From positions 1-31,340 of the forward strand of contig JBMFQR010000021.1 in assembly GCA_049968515.1 (NCBI GenBank): a DNA stretch of 31,340 bases, read 5' to 3'. The position numbers and the translations under genes were made by a program. Each line of letters opens with the position of its first letter. The stretch's first letter is position 1. Below, piece after piece: positions 24,929 through 31,340 of the stretch. The DNA is from JAOACQ01 sp049968515 (GTDB lineage: Bacteria > Spirochaetota > Brevinematia > Brevinematales > JAOACQ01). Below the pieces are notes generated by a model. The model worked only from the letters and a program-made list of their open reading frames with translations. It was not told the origin of the DNA and made no database searches.

Positions 24929-24935
24929 ATTTAAT

Positions 24936-24973
24936 AAAATAATAATAGCGTTGCCAGAGGCAACGCTATTATT
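24936..24973 (-). terminator. Terminator of the sigma/anti-sigma/Spy-like operon
   Basis: A perfect 15-bp stem (24941-24955 with 24959-24973) has a three-base loop. On the minus strand it is followed by ATTTTATT. It lies 15 bases after the stop of the Spy-like gene, the last of that operon. Confidence 0.85.
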
Positions 24974-24988
24974 TCTGTTTGAAGTTCA

Positions 24989-25561
24989 CTATTGGCGGGA
25001 TTTAAATCTTTCCTGCCAGCCCGGCTTTCGAGGAGGCATTCTGTCTTCAAATCTTTCGAGCTTTTCTATGAATTCTGATAGCTTTGCTTCGTCCTTTTCG
25101 AGGTTGTCAAGCCATTTTTTTGTGTAGTTAGAGAACTCTTCTCTTCTTTCTTCATTAAGTTTTTTGAGTTTATCCATCGTCTGCTGATTTATGTTTTGCA
25201 ACTTTTCTGTTACATTGTAGATTTCCCTCATTGTTTTTACTATTTCCTTTCCATACGTTTTGTCAGACTTATATTTTTTAGATAAATCTTTTAGCTTGAA
25301 GTATAAATCTCTCCTTTGATTCTGTAGCGAGTTTCTCTCTTTTCTTGACTCAAGGTATATATCCTCCATCTTTTCCCTGTATTTATCGAGCAGCTTTATT
25401 ACCTCCGGATCTGAATAGTCAGCCATCCAGAAGAAATCGTCAGGACCTCCTCCCTGTGGAAATCTTTCCCCGGGCCCCATTCCTTTTGGTCCCCATGCCA
25501 TAGAAAACCCTGTTATGGCAATCATACTCATCAGTGTAACTAAAAGTATCTTTTTCTTCAT
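24989..25561 (-). CDS. Spy/CpxP-like exported helical protein
   Basis: 190 residues. A signal peptide (residues 1-22) ends near SMAWG, then a Gly/Pro/Met-rich stretch (24-42), then long charged helices (about 50-170) with repeated basic-acidic patterning. This layout is that of the periplasmic Spy/CpxP/CnrX group (LTXXQ-type chaperones and stress sensors). The canonical LTxxQ motif is not obvious, and there are no histidines or cysteines, so metal binding as in CnrX is unlikely. It is the third gene after an ECF sigma and its anti-sigma, an order seen in cnr-type sensing modules. GGAGG is eight bases before the ATG. A 14-bp palindrome (25580-25593) lies in the gap before it. Confidence 0.75.
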   Translation of the reverse strand: MKKKILLVTLMSMIAITGFSMAWGPKGMGPGERFPQGGGPDDFFWMADYSDPEVIKLLDKYREKMEDIYLESRKERNSLQNQRRDLYFKLKDLSKKYKSDKTYGKEIVKTMREIYNVTEKLQNINQQTMDKLKKLNEERREEFSNYTKKWLDNLEKDEAKLSEFIEKLERFEDRMPPRKPGWQERFKSRQ

Positions 25562-25579
25562 AATCTCTTCCTCCTTTTT

Positions 25580-25593
25580 CTCTACCGGTAGAG
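25580..25593. promoter_or_regulatory. Perfect 14-bp palindrome before the Spy-like gene
   Basis: CTCTACCGGTAGAG is fully self-complementary and fills much of the 38-base gap between the anti-sigma stop and the Spy-like start, next to the ribosome site. It might be a repressor operator, or an RNA hairpin with a four-base loop that limits translation. No T-run follows on the minus strand, so it is not a terminator. Confidence 0.4.
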
Positions 25594-25599
25594 TTAAAA

Positions 25600-25995
25600 T
25601 TACATTTCAAGGGCAATGGTGTAGAAGTACTCAAGGCTATCTGTGCTTTCCATAACTGAAGAAGTACTATTTGCATATGAGCCTTCAACAAGATTGCCTT
25701 TTTTTAAAGGATTAAAGAAAAGTAGCATTCCAATAAGTATTGCAGTTACAAAACCACCTACTAAAAATAGTCTTTCAAACCTCATCCTTTTACTGGAAAT
25801 TCGGTTAAATAACTCGTCTCTTATGTCAACCCTTTCTATAACCTTTATGTTTTCTTTTAGAAATTCTGTCATCTTTAGATATTTTTTGCAGGAGTCACAT
25901 TTTTCAATGTGCTCTTTTATTTCAAGTGGCAGTTCCTTTTTTACATAAAATTCGTCTATAAAATCAATTACAAAATCACATCTTAACTCTTTCAT
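25600..25995 (-). CDS. Zinc-finger anti-sigma factor (ZAS-type), membrane-bound
   Basis: 131 residues. The cytoplasmic N-terminus has the anti-sigma zinc pattern H29-x3-C33-x2-C36 in HIEKCDSCKKYL, with C6 as a possible fourth ligand. A single transmembrane segment (about 75-95) is followed by a short periplasmic tail of about 35 residues. This is the shape of factors that hold an ECF sigma at the membrane until an envelope signal. Its start overlaps the end of the sigma gene by 20 bases, giving coupled translation, and the Spy-like gene follows. No extended periplasmic sensor domain is present, so the Spy-like protein may supply the sensing. Confidence 0.85.
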   Translation of the reverse strand: MKELRCDFVIDFIDEFYVKKELPLEIKEHIEKCDSCKKYLKMTEFLKENIKVIERVDIRDELFNRISSKRMRFERLFLVGGFVTAILIGMLLFFNPLKKGNLVEGSYANSTSSVMESTDSLEYFYTIALEM

Positions 25996-26503
25996 TTTCT
26001 TCCTCCCATCTTTTCAAGATTTTTAATTTTGCTCTCCTGTAATGAGACTTGGCTGTCGAAAGGTTCAGTTGTAAAATATCTGCAATCTCATTTAACTTCA
26101 AGTCTTCTCCATCTTTTAAAAGTAAAACCTGCTTTTCAATATCTTTCAGTTTTTCAATTTCATTTCCAAGCCATTCATTTTTTTCTCTCTTTGTTATAAT
26201 CTCTTCAACTCCGAGATCCCGCGGGTCAGGATCATTTTCCCTTAAATCTGAAAAGAATATTTTTTTCACATTGTTTAGCATCAGACTTTTTTTTGCTCTG
26301 TTTACAGCAACCCTTACAGCATAACCGACGGGATTTTCCATTTTTGAAACCACCTTCCACCTCTCATACACTACGACGAAGCTTTCAATCAGGATATCCT
26401 TAGCAGTCTCAATGTCTTTTACATAGCCTCTTATTATTCTGTAAATCAGGTTCTGGTTTGCCTGAAAAAAACTATCAAACTCATCCTTTATCTTTTCATC
26501 CAT
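25976..26503 (-). CDS. ECF-type RNA polymerase sigma factor
   Basis: 175 residues, typical length. Region 2 (about 10-80) has LIYRIIRGYVKDIETAKDIL with the DIETAKD core-binding pattern and WKVVSKMENPVGYAVRVAVNRAK. Region 4 (about 115-165) has a helix-turn-helix (KLNEIADILQLNLSTAKSHYRRAK) that reads the -35 element. The next gene is a zinc-finger anti-sigma that overlaps it, and a Spy-like exported protein follows, so this should be a self-contained envelope-stress regulon. The ribosome site (AAGGA) is a little distant (about 12 bases). The promoter region shares a 15-mer with the GH31 gene. Confidence 0.9.
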   Translation of the reverse strand: MDEKIKDEFDSFFQANQNLIYRIIRGYVKDIETAKDILIESFVVVYERWKVVSKMENPVGYAVRVAVNRAKKSLMLNNVKKIFFSDLRENDPDPRDLGVEEIITKREKNEWLGNEIEKLKDIEKQVLLLKDGEDLKLNEIADILQLNLSTAKSHYRRAKLKILKRWEEENERVKM

Positions 26504-26538
26504 CCGGCAAATTTTCCTTTTTTGTCTTTAATTAGATA

Positions 26539-26565
26539 AGTATAATTTTAATGAAAAGGTTTCAA
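26539..26565 (-). promoter_or_regulatory. Promoter region of the sigma operon with a shared 15-base box
   Basis: On the minus strand TTGAAA (26560-26565) precedes TATACT (26539-26544), with a short 15-base spacer. The spacer and its -35 edge hold the box 26546-26560 (plus strand TTTTAATGAAAAGGT), identical to 28935-28949 in the GH31 promoter. The suboptimal spacing may mean that it needs an activator or is read by another sigma factor. Confidence 0.4.
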
Positions 26566-26625
26566 TTTTATTAAAAAAAATTTATTGTTAATGGATAGAT
26601 ACCATTCGTAAAGTCTATCAATTTA

Positions 26626-28911
26626 TCAGGTTATAGAAAACTTAATTTCCTTATCCTTTAGCTTAAAGACTAAATTTTTCATTCCACCTTCAAAGCCTTT
26701 TTTTATTTGTTCAAAATAGACTTTTTCCTCATCAATTGATAGCTTTATGAGATTGTAAATTCCTTTTTCGTAGTCAAAGCTTATTCCATCATCCTCATAA
26801 TAAAGAAATTCACCTTTGCCCGGAAATGCTTTTATGTAAAGGGTATCATTTTTGCTTTCTCCCACAAAATTTTGTGGCTTCTGCATTGGAACTAATGCTC
26901 CTGCTCTTGCAAATAATAAAACTTTATCGATGGGGGCATCTTCTTCTATGTATTTTCCCCCTTTATGGAGCTTATAGTCATAAAAGTTGTACCATTCTCC
27001 CTCAGGTAAATATAAAACTTTCTTCTTTTCATTTGGCTTGTAGACTGGTACTACAAGAAGAAATGGGCCAAACATAAATTCGTCTTCAACTTCATAAGCT
27101 TTTTTATCAGTTGGAAATTCAAGAAACAAACTTCTCATAGGAGGAATGCCAGTTTCCTTTGCTTCGTAGAAAAGCGAGTAAATGTAAGGTATTAAGCTAT
27201 ATCTTAATTTTATGAATTCGGAAATAATCCTTTCGTACTTTTTCCCGAATGTCCAGGGTTCCTGCCTGCGGGTATTCATTGCAGAGTGATCCCTGAAAAA
27301 GGGATAAAAAATACCGAGTGCCATCCATCTTACGAAAAGCTCCTTTGAGTTCAGACTCTTCCAGAATCCACCTATATCCTCTCCAACGAAGGGTACACCT
27401 GAAAGAGAGAGATTCTGCATTGTTATTATTGACATAAACATATGTTGCCATGTGCTTTGATTGTCTCCTCCCCAGACAGCAGAGTATTTCTGTATTCCAC
27501 TGAAACCAGATCTTGTAAGTATAAATGGCCTTTTAGAAGGCTCATATTTCAACATTCCCTCAAATGATGCCTTGCACATCAAATATCCATAAACATTATG
27601 AACTTCAGCGTGGGATCTTTCCTTATGTTTTACATTTTCGGGAAGTGTTTTCATTACAATCTTTTTTATTTTCTCAGCAAGCAAATCCGTTTTTGATAGG
27701 ACAGGGGGATACCTGAGTTTAAGGAAATAAAATGCGAATCTCATCATTGAGTAGTCATTTTTCGTGAGAATGGCCGGCTCATTCATATCATTCCATATTC
27801 CGTTCACGCCGTTTTCAAGCAAGAATTTCTGCCTTTCTCCCCACCATTTTCTTGCTTTTTCATCTGTAAAGTCGGGAAATACACATTCACCCGGCCAGAC
27901 ATAGCCTGTCGCAGGTTCCCCATTCAGTTTACAGAAAAAGTCATTCTTTTTTCCCTCTTCATAAACATAGTAACCATCTTCTTTTTTAACACCCGGGTCT
28001 ATTATGGTAACAATCTTAAAACCATCTTTTGCAAGACTTTCATTCATTTTTTTGAAATTTTTAAATTTCTTATTGTCAATTGTAAAGACTTTGAATTTAT
28101 CCATATAGTCTATGTCTAAATAGATTACATCACAGGGTATATTTCTTTTCCTGAATTCAGAAGCAACCGTTAAAACCTCTTTTTCACTTTTATAGCTCCA
28201 TCTTGACTGGTGAAAACCGAGTGCCCAGAGGGGTGGTAGATTGATTCTACCCACTATAATTGAATATTCATTGATTACTTCTTTTGGAGAAGAGCCATAT
28301 ATAAAATAATAGACAAGCTCACCTCCTTCAGCAGTAAAAGAGTAATAATCTCTATTTTCTTTACCCAGATCAAAGTAGCTTCTATAGGTATTGTCGAAAA
28401 ACATTCCATAAAAGTAGTCTTCTGATGAGGCAATGAAAAATGGATGACACTGATAGAGCGGGTCTGTGTCAAAAAAGTGATTTGGATCGTCGGTATTCCA
28501 GTTTATCAAAAACTCTCCTTTTTTATTAAGCCTTCCCCTTCTTACTCCAAAGCCATAAAAACCCTTTATGTCAAGCATTTTTTTATAGCAGTAGATGCTG
28601 TCACCAGTTTTCAAATAGCCCTTTCCTTCAAAATCTGAATGTATCAATTTGTTTTGCTTATCATAGATTTTCACGGAGTTTTCTACTTCAACCCTTAGAA
28701 ATTTGGTTTCTAAGATGTAAACAGGGCCATTCTTTTTTATCTCAATTGCGAGAGGTTTAAGTTCATTTTCAACAACAAAGGATCTGTGATTGAAATTATC
28801 ATTTTTAGAAAAATGGAACTTCAGTGTTCTTTCGGTTATTGCTTCAAGCTTAAGTTTTTCATCATTAAATGGAATTATATTCATAAACTTTTTCCCCGAG
28901 GAATTTGCCAT
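26626..28911 (-). CDS. Glycoside hydrolase family 31 alpha-glucosidase
   Basis: 761 residues, no signal peptide, so probably cytoplasmic. The N-terminal beta-sandwich (1-230) leads to a catalytic barrel. GIWNDMNEPA holds the nucleophile Asp. GGDNQSTW and the RDHSAMNTRRQEPW block are further GH31 signatures, with the proton-donor Asp in GGDNQ. It should release glucose from the non-reducing ends of alpha-1,4 (or alpha-xyloside-type) oligosaccharides, complementing glgP elsewhere in the window. The ATG at 28911 lacks a ribosome site and is only about 8 bases from the predicted transcript start. An ATG at 28884 (M10) has GGGGA eight bases upstream and is a real alternative. Confidence 0.93.
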   Translation of the reverse strand: MANSSGKKFMNIIPFNDEKLKLEAITERTLKFHFSKNDNFNHRSFVVENELKPLAIEIKKNGPVYILETKFLRVEVENSVKIYDKQNKLIHSDFEGKGYLKTGDSIYCYKKMLDIKGFYGFGVRRGRLNKKGEFLINWNTDDPNHFFDTDPLYQCHPFFIASSEDYFYGMFFDNTYRSYFDLGKENRDYYSFTAEGGELVYYFIYGSSPKEVINEYSIIVGRINLPPLWALGFHQSRWSYKSEKEVLTVASEFRKRNIPCDVIYLDIDYMDKFKVFTIDNKKFKNFKKMNESLAKDGFKIVTIIDPGVKKEDGYYVYEEGKKNDFFCKLNGEPATGYVWPGECVFPDFTDEKARKWWGERQKFLLENGVNGIWNDMNEPAILTKNDYSMMRFAFYFLKLRYPPVLSKTDLLAEKIKKIVMKTLPENVKHKERSHAEVHNVYGYLMCKASFEGMLKYEPSKRPFILTRSGFSGIQKYSAVWGGDNQSTWQHMFMSIITMQNLSLSGVPFVGEDIGGFWKSLNSKELFVRWMALGIFYPFFRDHSAMNTRRQEPWTFGKKYERIISEFIKLRYSLIPYIYSLFYEAKETGIPPMRSLFLEFPTDKKAYEVEDEFMFGPFLLVVPVYKPNEKKKVLYLPEGEWYNFYDYKLHKGGKYIEEDAPIDKVLLFARAGALVPMQKPQNFVGESKNDTLYIKAFPGKGEFLYYEDDGISFDYEKGIYNLIKLSIDEEKVYFEQIKKGFEGGMKNLVFKLKDKEIKFSIT

Positions 28912-28925
28912 CTTTTTTCTTAAAA

Positions 28926-28954
28926 AGTATAACTTTTTAATGAAAAGGTGTCAA
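28926..28954 (-). promoter_or_regulatory. GH31 promoter carrying the shared box
   Basis: On the minus strand TTGACA (28949-28954), 17 bases, TATACT (28926-28931): a near-consensus promoter. Its spacer holds the 15-base box 28935-28949 that recurs before the sigma factor gene. Confidence 0.65.
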
Positions 28955-29022
28955 AAAAGTTTCTTGTTGAGAACTATCCACTTCAAAACTTTCAGAGAAG
29001 CTTTCTATAAAGTTGAGAATAG

Positions 29023-30375
29023 TTATTTTTTAAAAAGTTTGCTTTTTAGTCTATTTAGATATTTTATTATTTTATTCAGAAGTACATCATTTTCAAAGAT
29101 ATACTCTGTGTTTATGTTTTCCATTTCTGTCCCTATCGTTATATCAATCAATGCAGATTTTTTTGTCCCTACCATCTGGGAAGGATATACACTTCTATGA
29201 CCGGTCATAATAAAACTTATAATGGAGGCTATGGCTCCATAAGGTGCGTTGTTATTTCCAAACAATTCTATAAACATTATACTTGCAGCAATTGGTGTGT
29301 TTGCTGCACCGGCAAGGAGGCTTACCATCCCAATTGAAGCAAAAGTTGCTTTATCAAGATGTAATAGACTGGCGATAAAACTTCCAGCAGTTGCTCCAAC
29401 AAAAAATATTGGAGTAATTATTCCTCCACTTCCACCAAAGTTCAATGTGATGCCTGTAAAGATTATTTTCATTATAAATGCGTACCATATAACATTACGT
29501 CCGTTCAGTGCATTTTCGATTGTCTCCAGACCAAGGCCTAAAAACTGCTCTGAAAAAATAAATGTCAAAATCACAAGTAGTATTCCGCCGATAATTCCCT
29601 TTAATGGGGACCAGATTTTGATTTTCTCAGATAAAAACTCAAACAATTTTAATATCTCTATGAAAAAGAAAGAAACAAGCCCAAAAAATATTCCAGCTAC
29701 AATTATATTGATGAGAACTGTTTCATTAAAATCGAAAGAAGTGTTTAAATGATGATAAAAATAAGTTATTCCAAATCTTGAAGAAACCTGAAAGGAAACC
29801 ATTCCGGAAATAAAAGAAGGCAGGAGTACCTCATATAACATACTTCCAACAACAAGCACCTCTACACCAAAGATTGCCCCTGCTATCGGGGTGCCGAATA
29901 CTGATGCAAATCCAGCACTTATTCCACATATTACCAGTTTCTTTCTGTCTCTATCATTAAATCTGAATAAATCAGCAAAGAGTGATGACAAACCAGCACC
30001 AATCTGAGCACTCGGGCCTTCTTTTCCTGCAGAACCCCCGAGAGCCAGAGTAACTATTGTGGCAATTAGCTTTACCGGGACAACCAGTGGGTTTATTTTG
30101 CCATTATTCTTGTGGATAGCTTCTATAACTTTTTCTGTTCCGTGTCCTTCGGCTTCAGGAGCCAGATATTTTACGATGAGGATGGTTAGAAAAAAAGCTA
30201 GAGGTAAAAAGAAAAAATAAAACGAGAATCTACCTGTAAATTTTATGCTTATATTTAATAGTTTTAGAAACACAGTGGTTGAAAGTCCAACTATTATCCC
30301 GATTATAGTTGATAATACAAGCCATTTAATTGTGCTGTAAAGCAAAAGAAGGCTTTCATAAAATCTTTTTTTCAT
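29023..30375 (-). CDS. ClC-family chloride channel/antiporter
   Basis: 450 residues with the many-helix ClC layout and no cytoplasmic CBS domains. GGSAGKEGPSAQIGAG holds the GKEGP motif whose E119 corresponds to the gating/proton glutamate of ClC-ec1. GFASVFGTPIAGAIFGVEVL and NFGGSGGIITPIFFVGAT are the other pore segments. The first selectivity motif, usually GxGxP, reads GHGTE here (residues 77-81) without the proline. Presence of the gating glutamate suggests a gated channel or H+/Cl- exchanger; fluoride/proton members have a different motif. AGGGGG lies eight bases before the ATG. A 49-aa membrane mini-protein lies 38 bases upstream on the same strand. Confidence 0.93.
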   Translation of the reverse strand: MKKRFYESLLLLYSTIKWLVLSTIIGIIVGLSTTVFLKLLNISIKFTGRFSFYFFFLPLAFFLTILIVKYLAPEAEGHGTEKVIEAIHKNNGKINPLVVPVKLIATIVTLALGGSAGKEGPSAQIGAGLSSLFADLFRFNDRDRKKLVICGISAGFASVFGTPIAGAIFGVEVLVVGSMLYEVLLPSFISGMVSFQVSSRFGITYFYHHLNTSFDFNETVLINIIVAGIFFGLVSFFFIEILKLFEFLSEKIKIWSPLKGIIGGILLVILTFIFSEQFLGLGLETIENALNGRNVIWYAFIMKIIFTGITLNFGGSGGIITPIFFVGATAGSFIASLLHLDKATFASIGMVSLLAGAANTPIAASIMFIELFGNNNAPYGAIASIISFIMTGHRSVYPSQMVGTKKSALIDITIGTEMENINTEYIFENDVLLNKIIKYLNRLKSKLFKK

Positions 30376-30413
30376 AATCTATACCCCCTAAGATGGTTTA
30401 TTAGATAGATTTT

Positions 30414-30563
30414 CTATACCCAGTCTTTAAGCCAGTAGTTATAATTAGTTGTAATGATATTTTTAATTTTTTGGTGAACAAGTGCAATTACAAAAAGAAT
30501 AAGAGGAAATGACAAAAGAAGATAAACGGGATGTAAGAAGTTATTGATGTAAAAATCACTCAT
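30414..30563 (-). CDS. Candidate 49-aa membrane mini-protein upstream of ClC
   Basis: An open frame of 49 residues beginning MSDFYINNFLHPVYLLLSFP. Residues 11-30 form one hydrophobic segment, then a basic stretch (HQKIKNIITTN) and an aromatic tail ending WLKDWV. This positive-inside layout is that of small single-pass membrane proteins. The ATG has only a weak GGA about 10 bases upstream. It ends 38 bases before the ClC start and could be co-transcribed with it. No family is recognised, and it may be a chance frame. Confidence 0.4.
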   Translation of the reverse strand: MSDFYINNFLHPVYLLLSFPLILFVIALVHQKIKNIITTNYNYWLKDWV

Positions 30564-30795
30564 CAAGCTATATCCATTAAGTTATTTGGTTTTTGAAAAT
30601 ATGGGACTGTCCAAAAAGTTACATTTTAAAGTGTTAATCTTCAAACTCAATATTCTCACAGATGGCACTGGTTTTCATAGATTCAGTATCCTTTGTCAAT
30701 CCGTGCGAAAAATCGGATTTAAACAACAGGCCATTGTTAAACAAAAAGCTTCGTCTTTAATCTCCAGCTTCACTATTATTTCCAACTTTAAACTT
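30564..30795. other. Intergenic stretch with an IS-end-like sequence and a decayed frame
   Basis: No intact gene. GGGACTGTCCAAAAAGTT at 30603-30620 looks like the ends of several bacterial insertion-sequence families (judged from memory). Reading leftward, a short minus-strand open frame closes at 30634, about 30 bases inside that end, as a transposase C-terminus would. A 6-bp inverted repeat lies at 30698-30703/30714-30719. No partner end is visible, so at most this is a remnant. Confidence 0.25.
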
Positions 30796-31340
30796 TCAAC
30801 TGTTTTTTATCTTCTCTACCTCTTCAATACTTAAACCAGTTACATCTGCAATAAACTCAATGTCAGAACCTCTCTCAAGCATCCTTTTTGCTGTTTCAAT
30901 GGCTTTTTTATATTCTCCCTTGCTTAAACCTTGCTGTAAACCCTGCTGTAAACCTTGCTCAACACCTTTCTTTATCAATACTTCTGCTGTTGACATAGCT
31001 ACCTCCTCTCCCTCCTTTTCTACACTCTTTAAAATAAGCCCAACCTTCTCCGGCTCTACATCTGTGGCATTAAATAAATATAATAAAAACGTCCTTATTA
31101 TTTCAACCCCTTCCTTGCTCTTAAATAACTCCCTGACATTGCTGAAAATATCCCTTATTATTACCTCAAAATCTACCTCAACATCAAATATCTTCTTCAG
31201 CAATAAGATGGCTGATTGTACAGCTTTACTCTCTATCACACTATCTATTATAGCCTTGTCTTTAAGCCTGTTCAAGTCTTTTAGAATATACTTAAACTTC
31301 GGAATATAACTTATTAGCTCTTCATCAATGGATTTTACAT
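30796..31340 (-). CDS. Rpn-family nuclease/putative transposase, C-terminal part (5' end outside the window)
   Basis: 181 codons to the edge of the window. The frame stays open past an internal TTG at 31275, so the start is beyond 31340 and the true protein is longer. The pattern IPKFKYILKDL, a conserved helical middle, and a C-terminus of QGLQQGLQQGL-type repeats followed by a helix-turn-helix-like IADVTGLSIEEVEKIK fit the Rpn/PD-(D/E)XK transposase family (YhgA-like), whose catalytic domain would be in the missing N-terminus. These nucleases promote recombination, and many are tied to phage defence or mobile DNA. A 12-nt tandem repeat lies at 30929-30958. Confidence 0.8.
   Translation of the reverse strand, partial: VKSIDEELISYIPKFKYILKDLNRLKDKAIIDSVIESKAVQSAILLLKKIFDVEVDFEVIIRDIFSNVRELFKSKEGVEIIRTFLLYLFNATDVEPEKVGLILKSVEKEGEEVAMSTAEVLIKKGVEQGLQQGLQQGLSKGEYKKAIETAKRMLERGSDIEFIADVTGLSIEEVEKIKNS
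30918..30958 (-). repeat. In-frame 12-nt tandem repeat in the Rpn gene
   Basis: Units ccttgctgtaaa (30929-30940) and ccctgctgtaaa (30941-30952), with partial copies on both sides, encode the repeated QQGL. Being a multiple of three, copy-number changes would alter the linker length without breaking the frame. Confidence 0.7.

Noticed and set aside
28972..29035. Inverted repeats after the ClC gene as its terminator
   Set aside because: The stems are short, interrupted and AT-rich, and the T-run is displaced by more than ten bases from the helix on the minus strand.
30860..31309. 149-aa plus-strand frame at the right end
   Set aside because: It is antisense to the Rpn-type gene, rich in Ser/Leu from reversed Glu/Lys codons, and has no family features.

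Overview
This is an AT-rich bacterial chromosome segment. Its genes lie in short, tightly spaced operons on both strands. Core genes (rplM-rpsI, ilvB-ilvN, folE2, glgP) are mixed with stress, envelope and small accessory modules. A soluble lytic transglycosylase, an ECF sigma/anti-sigma pair with a Spy/CpxP-like exported partner, and a SPFH protein suggest a diderm cell. Arginine is mostly AGA/AGG and TTG starts recur (3912, 6871, 7198), each with a good Shine-Dalgarno. The phylum cannot be fixed from this window; the YaaR/DUF327 protein, FolE2 and the alternative GlmU-like protein would fit several low-GC, often thermophilic or anaerobic lineages.

Layout. 1-290: a terminator of an upstream gene, then a promoter. 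291-2734 (+): a GlmU-like hexapeptide-repeat protein overlapping an MFS transporter. 2752-6871 (-): a membrane-anchored polysaccharide deacetylase downstream of a SNF2/DEAQ helicase. 6955-7060: a GC-richer, highly structured non-coding stretch that may be a small RNA. 7198-7924 (+): a HEPT/MNT toxin-antitoxin pair. 7938-11290 (-): ilvB-ilvN-cysteine desulfurase, preceded by a leader with a hairpin and a possible leader peptide. 11438-12364 (+): rplM-rpsI, bracketed by an all-consensus promoter and a clear terminator. 12407-13649 (+): folE2 and a YaaR-family gene. 13718-18008 (-): glgP, a TPR protein and an exported unknown. 18298-21626 (+): ridA, an SxtK-like mini-protein (18692-18850), a NodU/CmcH-type carbamoyltransferase, an SxtJ-like membrane protein and an unknown tail-anchored protein. 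21806-23971 (+): lytic transglycosylase. 23983-24879 (-): SPFH/prohibitin protein. 24989-26503 (-): ECF sigma, zinc-finger anti-sigma, Spy-like protein, ending in a perfect 15-bp terminator stem. 26626-28911 (-): GH31 alpha-glucosidase. 29023-30563 (-): ClC channel/transporter and a 49-aa membrane mini-protein. 30796-31340 (-): C-terminal part of an Rpn-type nuclease running off the window.

How the genes work together. GlgP and the GH31 enzyme both act on alpha-glucans but sit in separate operons. The sigma/anti-sigma/Spy-like operon has the logic of cnrYXH-type envelope sensing. Its promoter region shares an identical 15-base box with the GH31 promoter just upstream, so the two may be co-regulated. 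The most interesting unit is the five-gene ridA-sxtK-carbamoyltransferase-sxtJ-tail-anchored operon: the middle trio is a known but functionally obscure cassette, while RidA and the last gene look like lineage-specific additions. No CRISPR array, tRNA, rRNA or intact insertion sequence was seen.
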